From Pseudomonas tritici (lineage in GTDB: Bacteria > Pseudomonadota > Gammaproteobacteria > Pseudomonadales > Pseudomonadaceae): DNA of 64,000 bases. Location of the stretch: contig NZ_CP077084.1 of NCBI RefSeq assembly GCF_014268275.3, forward strand, positions 6,010,501 through 6,074,500. Direction: 5' to 3'. Numbering within the stretch: the stretch's first letter is position 1; each line of letters begins with the position of its first letter. The notes under the pieces were generated by a model, which had not been told where the DNA came from, searched no databases, and saw only the letters and a list, made by a program, of their open reading frames with translations. Shown piece by piece: positions 17,764 to 25,800 of this stretch. A program made the translations under genes and the position numbers.

Positions 17764-19434
17764 TTACCAGCTCCTGAATTTGGCGGGCGGGTTGTACAGG
17801 CCACCGGACCACTCCACCAAGTCAGCCACGCTTTTGGCGGCCAACAGTTCGCGGGTGGCGTCGGTGCGACGGATGCCTAAGTCTTCGGGCAAGGCGATCA
17901 AGCCTTCGCGGCGCATGCGTGCGGTGTCCTTGGGGTTGTGGCGCATGCCAATGGCAGTCACCCCGGCAACGGCGGCGATCATCGCCTGGCGCTCCTCAAG
18001 GGAACGCGCCTTGTACAGGTAGGCAATGCCTTCTTCGGTGAGCAGGTGAGTCACGTCGTCACCGTAGATCATGATCGGCGCCAGCGGCATGCCGCTTTTG
18101 CGCGCCACTTCCACCGCGTCGAGGGTGTCGACGAAGGTCGGTTTACCGCCTTCCTGGAAGGTCTCGACCATTTGCACGACAAGCTTTTTGCCGCGTTCTA
18201 GCAAAGCTTCCGGGGCGTCGCCGTGGCGCATATCGAGCCAGGCTGGCGTGCCATGGCGACGGCCGCGCGGGTCGTGCCCCATGTTCGGCGCGCCACCAAA
18301 ACCGGCGAGGCGGCCACGGGTCACGGTGGAAGAATGGCCGTCGCCGTCGACTTGCAGGGTGGCGCCGATAAACAGGTCCACCGCGTATTGGCCGGCCAGT
18401 TGGCAGAACATTCGGTTGGAGCGCATCGAGCCGTCGCGGCCGGTGAAGAAAATGTCTGGCCGTGCGGCGATGTAGTTCTCCATGCCCAGTTCAGTGCCGA
18501 AGCAATGCACGCTTTCCACCCAACCGCTTTCGATGGCGGGGATCAGGGTTGGGTGCGGGTTGAGGGTCCAGTTGCGGCAGATCTTGCCCTTGAGGCCGAG
18601 GGATTCGCCGTAGGTCGGCAGGATCAACTCGATGGCGGCGGTGTTGAAGCCGATACCATGGTTGAGCGACTGCACATTATGTTTTTCGTAGATGCCGCGG
18701 ATCGCCATCATCGCCATCAGCACGTGGACTGGCTTGATGTGACGCGGGTCGCGGGTGAACAGCGGTTCGATGTAGAACGGCTTGTCGGCCACCACCACAA
18801 AATCCACCCAGCTCGCCGGGATGTCGACGCGGGGCAAGTCGGTGACGTCGTCGACCAACTGGTTGACCTGCACGATGACGATGCCATCGCTGAACGCGGC
18901 GGGCTCGATCAACGCCGGAGTGTCTTCGGTGCTGGCACCGGTGTAGATATTGCCGGCGCGGTCGGCCATGAAACCGGCGGAGAGCACCACGTTGGGGATC
19001 AGGTCCACCACCAGCCGTGCGTAGAGTTCGATATAGGTATGGATCGCACCGATTTCCAGCAGACCGTCTTCCAGCAACTGGCTGATGCGCAGGGATTGGG
19101 TGCCAGCAAAGGAGAAGTCGAGTTTGCGTGCGATACCTTTTTCAAACAGGTCCAAGTGCTCGGAACGGCCGACGCTGGGCATGATCATGTGCAAATCGTG
19201 GAGCTTGGCCGGGTCGGCCTTGGCCAGGGAGCGCGAGAGAAAATCCGCCTGCTTTTGGTTGTTGCCCTCCAGCACCACGCGGTCGCCGGGCAGGATCAGC
19301 GCCTCAAGCGCCTCGACGATCCTGTCGCTGGGCAACACCGCCCCGTCTGCGTATTTTTTGACCAGCCCGAGCCGCCGTTGCTTCTCGTCGCGCCGCCGCG
19401 TCCAGCGCGAGTCGGGGGTGATTGTTGTTGTCAT
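17764..19434 (-). CDS. mdcA: Malonate decarboxylase alpha subunit (acetyl-S-ACP:malonate ACP transferase)
   Basis: A 556-residue CoA-transferase-type subunit that exchanges acetyl for malonyl on the carrier protein. It begins MTTTITPDSRWTRRRDEKQRR and contains GFGGAPNMGHDPRGRRHGTPAW, typical of MdcA. First gene of the nine-gene operon mdcABCDEGH-madLM; nearly every junction overlaps or abuts. The 119-base region upstream should hold the MdcR-controlled promoter, but no convincing -35/-10 pair was found by eye. It is the canonical Pseudomonas-type, biotin-independent system. Confidence 0.94.
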   Translation of the reverse strand: MTTTITPDSRWTRRRDEKQRRLGLVKKYADGAVLPSDRIVEALEALILPGDRVVLEGNNQKQADFLSRSLAKADPAKLHDLHMIMPSVGRSEHLDLFEKGIARKLDFSFAGTQSLRISQLLEDGLLEIGAIHTYIELYARLVVDLIPNVVLSAGFMADRAGNIYTGASTEDTPALIEPAAFSDGIVIVQVNQLVDDVTDLPRVDIPASWVDFVVVADKPFYIEPLFTRDPRHIKPVHVLMAMMAIRGIYEKHNVQSLNHGIGFNTAAIELILPTYGESLGLKGKICRNWTLNPHPTLIPAIESGWVESVHCFGTELGMENYIAARPDIFFTGRDGSMRSNRMFCQLAGQYAVDLFIGATLQVDGDGHSSTVTRGRLAGFGGAPNMGHDPRGRRHGTPAWLDMRHGDAPEALLERGKKLVVQMVETFQEGGKPTFVDTLDAVEVARKSGMPLAPIMIYGDDVTHLLTEEGIAYLYKARSLEERQAMIAAVAGVTAIGMRHNPKDTARMRREGLIALPEDLGIRRTDATRELLAAKSVADLVEWSGGLYNPPAKFRSW

Positions 19435-19553
19435 GGTCGCTCCACGGAGGTTGCTGTCGTGGGGCTTACCTTAGGAGTGATCCGGAGGACCATCAATCAA
19501 GCTGGATGTTGGACTGTTACGTCTGGGTTAATGATAAGCCAATGAACGCGGGT

Positions 19554-20276
19554 TCAGGTTCTGCGCCACTCGACCCGGTGGAACCATAGGGTCCTGAACA
19601 ATGCCAACGCCGCAAAAACGTGCAGCCCCAACACGGCTGCCCAACTCCAACTCCACAGGCCCGAGAGCGACTGCGCGTAAACCGGCAATAGCAGCAAGAG
19701 CAGCGCCACCATCGCACAGGCCCCCAGTTGCTCCCAGTTTTTCAAGCGACTAGGATGGGACCCTATCGCGTAACCCAGCAATGCGCCCAGGCACACAAGC
19801 AGCAGGCTCAGCAGGTCATGCTCGCCGACGGGAGGCCACCCCAGCAGATTGAGAGGCAGGCAGACCGCGAACAACGTGAACGAGCAGATCGCGGCATACA
19901 CAAAGGCGTACTCAAGCGCATCCAGCAGACGATCACGGATAAACCCACGGGCCTGTTTGTCTTCATCCGGAGTCGGCCCCCGGGATATCGCAACCGCCAA
20001 CAGACCTGACCCGAGACCACCCAGGGTCATGACCACTAAGTTGCTGACTACGCCCTTGATCGCCTTATCGTCATCGATCAGCTTGAGGCTTTCTAGATAC
20101 ATCAAAATAAACACCGCACCTGCGGAAGTGATTACGAACCCCCACAGCTTCCCACGATTGGACTGCACGTTCATGGTTACAGCCGCCGTGAGCACCAGCA
20201 CCCCAAACCACATCAGCAACGCGCCAGTGAAACGGTTGAGGTCGTACATCCAGGCAAACCCATCCAAAAGCCACAT
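19554..20276 (-). CDS. Unknown integral membrane protein
   Basis: A 240-residue protein (start MWLLDGFAWMYDLNRFTGAL) with about six hydrophobic segments: roughly residues 13-33, 40-56, 75-95, 122-142, 150-168 and 185-225. A charged loop TPDEDKQARGFIRDRLLDALEYA lies between segments three and four. I do not recognise the family. The ATG at 20276 is chosen because the first hydrophobic segment follows it; the longer frame upstream is rich in Arg, Cys and Pro and unlikely. Shine-Dalgarno weak. It sits alone between mdcA and a REP pair. Confidence 0.65.
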   Translation of the reverse strand: MWLLDGFAWMYDLNRFTGALLMWFGVLVLTAAVTMNVQSNRGKLWGFVITSAGAVFILMYLESLKLIDDDKAIKGVVSNLVVMTLGGLGSGLLAVAISRGPTPDEDKQARGFIRDRLLDALEYAFVYAAICSFTLFAVCLPLNLLGWPPVGEHDLLSLLLVCLGALLGYAIGSHPSRLKNWEQLGACAMVALLLLLLPVYAQSLSGLWSWSWAAVLGLHVFAALALFRTLWFHRVEWRRT

Positions 20277-20608
20277 TGCGTCGATCTTCTGTCGAAAAAT
20301 TCCCCTCGCTATCGGCAGTGGAGCGGGGATCTTTACGATGGGGGAGCAAGTGTTCCGTGGCTCGTCGCAATTCCCAAGACGCCCTCCCCACACTTTGACC
20401 CAGTCAACCCCACTGATAGCTAGCCAACAGGTCCTCCGCATTTCCCGGCAAGGTGGTGCCGCCGTCAATCAAAAGTGGGAGCGGGCTTGCTCGCGAATGC
20501 GGTGGGTCAGTAATAGTTGCATGGACTGACACCCTGCCTTCGCGAGCAAGCCCGCTCCCACATTTGCCCGATGTTGTTTGTTAGATAGCAGTCCCATTAA
20601 GGGACCGA
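20277..20608. other. Gene-free stretch upstream of the unknown membrane protein
   Basis: This stretch holds the upstream region of the membrane-protein gene and one REP pair (listed separately). Possible frames across it are short and atypical in composition; no gene is supported. Confidence 0.6.
20475..20561. repeat. REP inverted pair (GCGGGCTTGCTCGCG subtype)
   Basis: GTGGGAGCGGGCTTGCTCGC is mirrored by GCGAGCAAGCCCGCTCCCAC with about 45 bases between. This is the second REP subtype in the window; it differs from the GCTGGCTTGCC type in the lower stem. Confidence 0.85.
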
Positions 20609-20863
20609 TCAGTCCCTTTTTGGGACCACCTCCGGCGACGGGCTGACTTGCTCCAACGCCCTTTCGACCAACAATTGTCCGAACTCAGCCATTTGCTGAA
20701 TCCCCAGCATGATTGCGCGCTGGGAAGCGTCCAGGTCGAAGGCCAGGTTGCAGGTGAGTGCGTTGAGGGAAGACAGGGTTTCGCTGGCATTGACCAGCAG
20801 GGTTTCGGTGGTTTGGGTAGGGTTTACGGTAAAGAGGGGCGGATTGGGGGTAGGTTTGACCAT
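20609..20863 (-). CDS. Small DUF6124-type protein of unknown function
   Basis: An 84-residue acidic protein, MVKPTPNPPLFTVNPTQTTE, followed by TLLVNASETLSSLNALTCNL and QRAIMLGIQQMAEFGQLLVE. This pattern (proline-rich start, FTV.P motif, NASE.L helix, LGIQQ...QLLVE.AL helix) is what I remember of the Pseudomonas-specific DUF6124 family, whose members are usually somewhat longer and have no known function. AGGAG precedes the ATG by about seven bases. It follows a long structured leader and an intrinsic terminator on the same strand (see those entries), implying tight control at the RNA level. Confidence 0.72.
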   Translation of the reverse strand: MVKPTPNPPLFTVNPTQTTETLLVNASETLSSLNALTCNLAFDLDASQRAIMLGIQQMAEFGQLLVERALEQVSPSPEVVPKRD

Positions 20864-21120
20864 GATGAAGCTCCTAAACAGTAAGTAAGGAGCGCCACCG
20901 TTTCGCTTGCACGCGAATGAGGGTGGCGACCGTGCGCAGGTGTGCAAGACCGGGCCTGTTTAGGACACCCAGCAGGTCCAAAGACCTCCTGCGCGCAGCC
21001 GCCATAAAGCAACGAGCACAAAAAACGCCCGTTGGTTGGCTGGGCGTTTGCACGCCTAAACAGTTTCGTCGGACTTGCACGTCCGTGTCACCGCTTTTTG
21101 CGATGACGGGACGAAGACTA
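20864..21120 (-). promoter_or_regulatory. Structured leader with mutually exclusive pairings over the Shine-Dalgarno
   Basis: Minus-strand features 5' to 3'. A weak promoter is possible (TTGTCG at 21138-21143, 17-base spacer, TAGTCT at 21115-21120). Then: stem-loop at 21080-21113; CTGTTTAGG at 21054-21062; an intrinsic terminator at 21018-21049; stem-loop at 20972-20991; CCTAAACAG at 20956-20964; a two-tier hairpin at 20893-20928; CTGTTTAGG again at 20872-20880, whose end is the AGGAG ribosome site of the gene starting at 20863. The middle 9-mer is exactly complementary to both flanking copies and can pair with only one at a time. One fold hides the ribosome site, the other frees it. No known riboswitch class is recognised. 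Confidence 0.6.
21018..21049 (-). terminator. Intrinsic terminator between immunity-like gene and DUF6124-type gene
   Basis: On the minus strand AAACGCCC (21042-21049) pairs with GGGCGTTT (21023-21030) around an 11-base loop, followed by more T. It may simply end the toxin/immunity transcript, or act as an attenuator within the leader of the downstream gene; it lies between the first and second copies of the switch 9-mers. Confidence 0.75.
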
Positions 21121-21192
21121 GGCGCGCTGACCGCACACGACAAGTTCATGCACTGCCCAAAATCTTGCAGGAAAAATCCGAAGCCAGCCGCT

Positions 21193-21612
21193 CTACAACT
21201 TCATGTCTATGCTCACAGCCCCCAAACCTTCAAGCGGATAGCTGCGGTACTCATAAACCTCACCACGAACAATGAGGTGGATGACGCCATCCTGCCGGAT
21301 CACTTGAACATCCGGCGCGTTGGTTTTCAGAAAAGGATATTTCGAGACCAGCCCGGTAAGTATCTCCTGATCAGTATCCATGTCCTCATGAATGTAATAC
21401 CTGTAGGAAAATCCGACCGTCGCACCACCCTGACCATCCCGAACCCCGTAGATCGACTTGCCGTTACTCAGAGAGTACTTGAGCACCACCTCATCCAACT
21501 CCGGCGCTCCAGGGCTCATCAGCCAACCAAAGCCCAAATAGCCCAGACACACCACCAACAGCCCATTGAGCAGACCTTGCACCATCCACTTAGTACCCTT
21601 GGGCCCTGGCAT
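21193..21612 (-). CDS. Probable immunity protein or membrane-anchored partner of the Ntox44-type toxin
   Basis: A 139-residue protein with one hydrophobic segment at about residues 11-31 (VQGLLNGLLVVCLGYLGFGW), then an acidic periplasmic part. I do not recognise the family. AAGGAGG stands nine bases before the ATG, and the gene overlaps the end of the toxin gene by 23 bases, so the two are coupled. Position, size and coupling are those of an immunity gene, and the anchor would place it in the periplasm. Base composition is lower in G+C than the neighbours: 25 of 60 bases are G or C in 21361-21420. Confidence 0.65.
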   Translation of the reverse strand: MPGPKGTKWMVQGLLNGLLVVCLGYLGFGWLMSPGAPELDEVVLKYSLSNGKSIYGVRDGQGGATVGFSYRYYIHEDMDTDQEILTGLVSKYPFLKTNAPDVQVIRQDGVIHLIVRGEVYEYRSYPLEGLGAVSIDMKL

Positions 21613-21973
21613 ATTCGATACCCTCCTTTATCCAGTGCTGGTCACTATGATCGTCGCCATAAGGCGCATCACCCCACCAGTCTCCAAACTCTACCCGAGA
21701 CGTACCCGCCGCTTTTTGCGCTGCTCCTGCCGCTCGTAACAACACACCCTCGGGAATACCCAACACCGTTCCGGTAACGCCATAGTTGAAGTTACCGAAT
21801 GCCTCGTACTCACGGCTTTTCTGTTTATAGTCCCAAGGACCGCGCCCCCTGACCTGTGAGTAAAACCACGAATAGGTGAACGCCGAGCCCGGCTTAAGAT
21901 GCATCCTACGGTTGTTGGCCAAGGCGATGTTGTCTTGCAGCGAAACGCCCGAAGGCATGGGAGGGACGGCCAT
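21590..21973 (-). CDS. Polymorphic toxin type 44 (Ntox44) domain protein
   Basis: A 127-residue protein consisting almost only of the toxin domain. It starts MAVPPMPSGVSLQDNIALA and contains SWFYSQVRGRGPWDYKQ, EYEAFGNFNYGVTG, LLRAAGAAQKAAGTS and APYGDDHSDQHWIKEGI, the conserved landmarks I recall for Ntox44, a predicted nuclease of interbacterial polymorphic toxins. It lacks any N-terminal delivery module such as PAAR, VgrG, RHS or a two-partner signal, and has no signal peptide, so it would have to be a cargo-type effector or a remnant of a larger toxin. AAGGA precedes the ATG. The gene immediately downstream is the likely immunity gene. Confidence 0.72.
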   Translation of the reverse strand: MAVPPMPSGVSLQDNIALANNRRMHLKPGSAFTYSWFYSQVRGRGPWDYKQKSREYEAFGNFNYGVTGTVLGIPEGVLLRAAGAAQKAAGTSRVEFGDWWGDAPYGDDHSDQHWIKEGIEYARAQGY

Positions 21974-22136
21974 TTGCGAATCCTTGCTGATGGGGTTGAG
22001 CGATAAAAACTAGCACTCAAAAATCAGTAAAAATACGGAGGTGAGACTTACAGAAATTTCAGACACGCTATCAGTCCGAGCCCTACATTGATGGCGCACG
22101 ATAAGGAACGATCAAACAAAAGCGGCGGTAGGTTTT

Positions 22137-22179
22137 GGGGCCGCTTCGCGCCCCAGCGGGAGCAAGCTCCCTCGCCACA
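22137..22179. repeat. Single copy of the TGTGGCGAGGGAGC repeat
   Basis: Read on the minus strand it starts TGTGGCGAGGGAGCTTGCTC and ends in a GC-rich hairpin near 22137-22155. The same unit opens the element at 58746-58878. Here only one arm is present. Confidence 0.65.
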
Positions 22180-22243
22180 AAAGAGGTATGCAGGAAGCGG
22201 TTTGCGCGGATTGAGTGAATATCTGAGACGAGCGCAATCCAGT

Positions 22244-22331
22244 GTGGGAGCGGGCTTGCTCGCGAATGCGGACTGACAGTTGATACTTGTGTAGCTGACC
22301 CACCGTATTCGCGAGCAAGCCCGCTCCCACA
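22244..22331. repeat. REP inverted pair (GCGGGCTTGCTCGCG subtype)
   Basis: TGTGGGAGCGGGCTTGCTCG is mirrored by CGAGCAAGCCCGCTCCCACA. It lies just downstream of the chpC stop, where it may end the long pil-chp transcript. Confidence 0.85.
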
Positions 22332-22363
22332 TTTTGATCTCCACAGGGTTTGAGGGTGGAGGC

Positions 22364-22819
22364 TCAGGCCAGGCCGGACTCTACCAATAGAGCTTCCAAC
22401 CCCATCAGGTCCGGCACCTTCGCCACATGTTCCCCCACTTGCACCGCCGCCAACTCCAGCGGGCACAGCGGCACATCCACGTAGCTCAACTCGCTGTCGA
22501 GCTTGTAGGAGCGCGGAATCCCCTGGATCACCAGCGCAATAAACTTCAATGTCGGCCGGCCGCCCAAGGCATTCAACACCACAATCCGCGAGCGCTCGCC
22601 GGTCACGCTGGCCTCGCCGCACACCGCTTCAAAGCTGATCAATGGGATTTGCCGGTCCCGCCACGCCACTTGCCGCAAATACCACGGCGGCGCATCGCTG
22701 GCCGGTTCGCCGCGCTGGAAGTCGATCAACTCGGCGATGGCGACGTTGGGCAGCACCAGGTGGCGGTCGGCCAGGGGCAGGAGCAGGCCGGTGAGTTGGC
22801 TGGTGCGGTGGTCAAGCAT
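22364..22819 (-). CDS. chpC: ChpC, CheW-like adaptor of the Pil-Chp chemosensory system
   Basis: A 151-residue CheW-domain protein (MLDHRTSQLTGLLLPLADRH, VLPNVAIAELIDF, ISFEAVCG) that would couple receptors to the ChpA kinase. The ATG at 22819 overlaps the end of chpA by eight bases. In P. aeruginosa chpB lies between chpA and chpC and chpD-chpE follow; here chpC follows chpA directly and chpD and chpE are absent from the window. Confidence 0.88.
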   Translation of the reverse strand: MLDHRTSQLTGLLLPLADRHLVLPNVAIAELIDFQRGEPASDAPPWYLRQVAWRDRQIPLISFEAVCGEASVTGERSRIVVLNALGGRPTLKFIALVIQGIPRSYKLDSELSYVDVPLCPLELAAVQVGEHVAKVPDLMGLEALLVESGLA

Positions 22820-25800
22820 GGGACTTGCTCCAGTAGGCGATGCTTTCCAGCAGCACCGACTCTTGATACGGCTTGCCGAGGTAGTCATTCACGCCGATGG
22901 CCATGGCGCGGTCGCGGTGTTTCTGGCCGGTGCGCGAGGTGATCATGATGATCGGCAGGCGCATCAGCCGCGGGTCATTGCGCACCTGGGTCGCCACTTC
23001 GAAGCCGTCCATGCGCGGCATTTCGATGTCGAGCAGCATCAGGTCCGGGGTGTGTTCTTCAAGCACAGCGAGCGCGTCGATGCCGTCTTTGGCAGTGAGC
23101 ACGTTCATGCCGTTGCGCTCCAGCAGGCGACTGGTGACTTTGCGCACGGTAACCGAATCGTCCACCACCAACACCAGCAGCGGGCGCTTTTTCAGGGGGT
23201 CGTTGAGGATCAGCGGCACGTCAGCCGCTTGAGCCGGCAACGCGGGTTGACGGGCGCGGATAGGTGCCAGCAAGTCGATGATCAATACCACACGCCCATC
23301 GCCCAGAATCGTCGCGCCGGACAAGCCCTGTACACCTGCAAACTGCGGGCCGAGCCCCTTGACCACGATTTCCCGCGTGCCGGCCATGGCGTCCACATGG
23401 ATGGCAACGCGCCGCTCATTGCACTGCACCAACAGCACCGGCACCGGCTGGTACTGGCCTAACAGTTTCGGGCGGCTGACGGTCTGCAACAAGTCGCCGA
23501 GATAGAACAACTCGTGGCGCTGGCCGGCGTACTCATAACACGGCGGATCCTGCTGATAGTGCCCGGCCAACTCATGCGGCAGCACGCGCACCAGGCCTTC
23601 GATGGTGTTGAGCGGGATCGCGTATTGATCGTCCGCACACTGCACCATCAGCGCGCGGTTGACCGACACGGTAAATGGCAGGCGAATGCGGAAATGCACA
23701 CCCTCGCCCGGCGTCGAGTCAATGACCATCGAGCCCCCCAACTGACGCACTTCCTCATGCACCACGTCCATGCCCACGCCGCGCCCGGAAATCTGGGTGA
23801 TCTTCTCCGCCGTGGAGAACCCAGGCTGCAGGATGAACTGCAACACGTCGCGGTCGCTGATCTCTTGATTGGGGTCGAGCAAGCCACGCTTGATCGCCTT
23901 GCGCCGCACCGCTTCCAGCGGCACACCGGCGCCGTCGTCACGCATATCGAAGACAATGTCGCCGCCTTCATGGGTCAGGTCCAGGGTGATGCGACCCTTT
24001 TCCGGCTTGCCGGCCAGCAGCCGCACATCGCGGGGTTCCAGGCCATGGTCGACGGCGTTGCGCAGCATGTGTTCCAGCGGCGCCGCCATGCGCTCCAGCA
24101 CGTTGCGGTCCATCTCGCCCTCGGCGTTGCCGACGATGAACTCCACGTCTTTGCCCAACTCGCCCGCTACCTGGCGCACGATGCGCTTGAGGCGCGGCAG
24201 CATGCGTTCGAACGGCACCATGCGCGTGCGCATCAGGCCTTCTTGCAACTCGGTGTTGATGCGTGCCTGTTGCTGCAACAGGTCGTGCGCATCCTCGTTA
24301 CGGCGCTCAAGGGTGTCCTTGAGGTCAAGCAGGTCGGAGACGGATTCGGACAGCGCGCGGGACAGCTGCTGCAACTGCGAATGGCGGTCCATTTCCAGCG
24401 GGTCGAACTCTTCGTAGCCCAGGCGTTCGGCCTCGGCCTGCTGGCGGCTGAGGATGCGGCCTTGGGTTTCGGTGTCGAGACGGCGCAGTTGATCGCGCAT
24501 GCGTTCGATCGTGGTTTCCACTTCCGTCAGGGCAATGCGTGCGTCGTTGACTTGCTGCTCGATTCGGCCACGGAAGATCGAGGTTTCACCGGCCAGATTG
24601 ACCAAGTCGTCGAGCAGCTCGGCGGAGATTTTCACCATGTCGGCCGCCGGGTCGACGACTGCTTCCGTCTTGCCGGCTGGCAACGCCACGGGCGTTACCG
24701 GCTCTACGTTTGGGTGCACCAGGCCTTTGATGCGTTCGATGAGTTTGTCCACCGAGCCTACAGGCAGGCCATCCGCCACAGCGTCGATCATCTGCGCCAG
24801 GCGGTCATGGCAACCTTGCAGCAACGCGAACAGCTCCGCAGAGGGCGCGAGCAAGCCGGCGGACAGGCCCTCGTAGAGAAATTCCAGCTCATGGGCCAAG
24901 TCGCCAATGGGCGCAATTTCGACCATGCGCGCGCCGCCCTTGAGGGTGTGCAAGTCGCGCAGCAAAGTTTCCACTTCCTGTCGATTACCGGGCTCGGCCT
25001 GCCAGCGCAGCAATGCGCTGCCTGAGCTGTCGAGAATGTCGGCGGCTTCTTCGAGGAAAATATCCAGTAATTCAGGATCAGCGCCCGACGCTTGAGGCGC
25101 CTCGGCCTGTGCGGAAGGTGTGCTGTTCTGGCGGAACTCACGCAACGGGGCGATCAGCTCATTGGCATCGCTCAGGGGCTGGTGCTGTTGCAGTTCTTCA
25201 AGCTGCAAGGCCAGCCGCTCATGACTGGCCATCAGCAACAGGGACAGCTCGGGGGAGTAGCTGTAGCGGCGGTCCACCAACCCTTCGTACAGGCACTCCA
25301 GCTCATGGGCCAAGTCACCCACCGGCCCGATTTCGGCCATGCGCGCACCGCCCTTGAGGGTGTGCAAATCGCGCTGCAACGACGACAACGGTGCGGCGCT
25401 GTCGGGCTCCAGCAACCAGCGTTTGAGCGACTGCCCGGCGCTGTCGAGGATGTCCACGGCTTCTTCGAGGAATATGTCGACAATCTCGTCGTCTATCGCC
25501 GTTTCATGCTCCAACTGCTGCGTGGCGGCGCCCAGCTCGGAAATGCTCAGCGTGCGGCTGCCGTCGCTTTTGATCAGGCCGGTGGCGGACGGATCGAGGG
25601 CTTCGTTCAGCAGACCGCGCAGGGCGTGGACCCGTGCCGGGGCCGGGCTGACTTCCTGGCCGGCGGCCAACTGGTCGAGCATGCTGATCAGCGCTTCATG
25701 GGCTTGCTCAGCTTCTTGGAAAAACCGCTCGCTGACGGCCAGGCTGCTCTCTTCCACGGCGCCATAGAGGTCGAGCAGGGCTTCGCAGAGTTCGTCGATG

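Larger units (their letters stand above)
21974..22363. other. Gene-free stretch holding two repeats
   Basis: Between the toxin gene and chpC lie a solitary half of the TGTGGCGAGGGAGC repeat and one REP pair (listed separately). The first 100 bases are A+T-rich and may hold the toxin-immunity promoter. No gene is supported. Confidence 0.6.

Noticed and set aside
20277..20468. Longer N-terminus for the unknown membrane protein
   Set aside because: The extra 64 residues are Arg/Cys/Pro-rich and unlike a membrane-protein start; ATG at 20276 directly precedes the first hydrophobic segment.
22048..22344. Possible small gene on the minus strand between chpC and the toxin gene
   Set aside because: It runs through a REP pair and the TGTGGCGAGGGAGC repeat; the peptide is just translated repeat.
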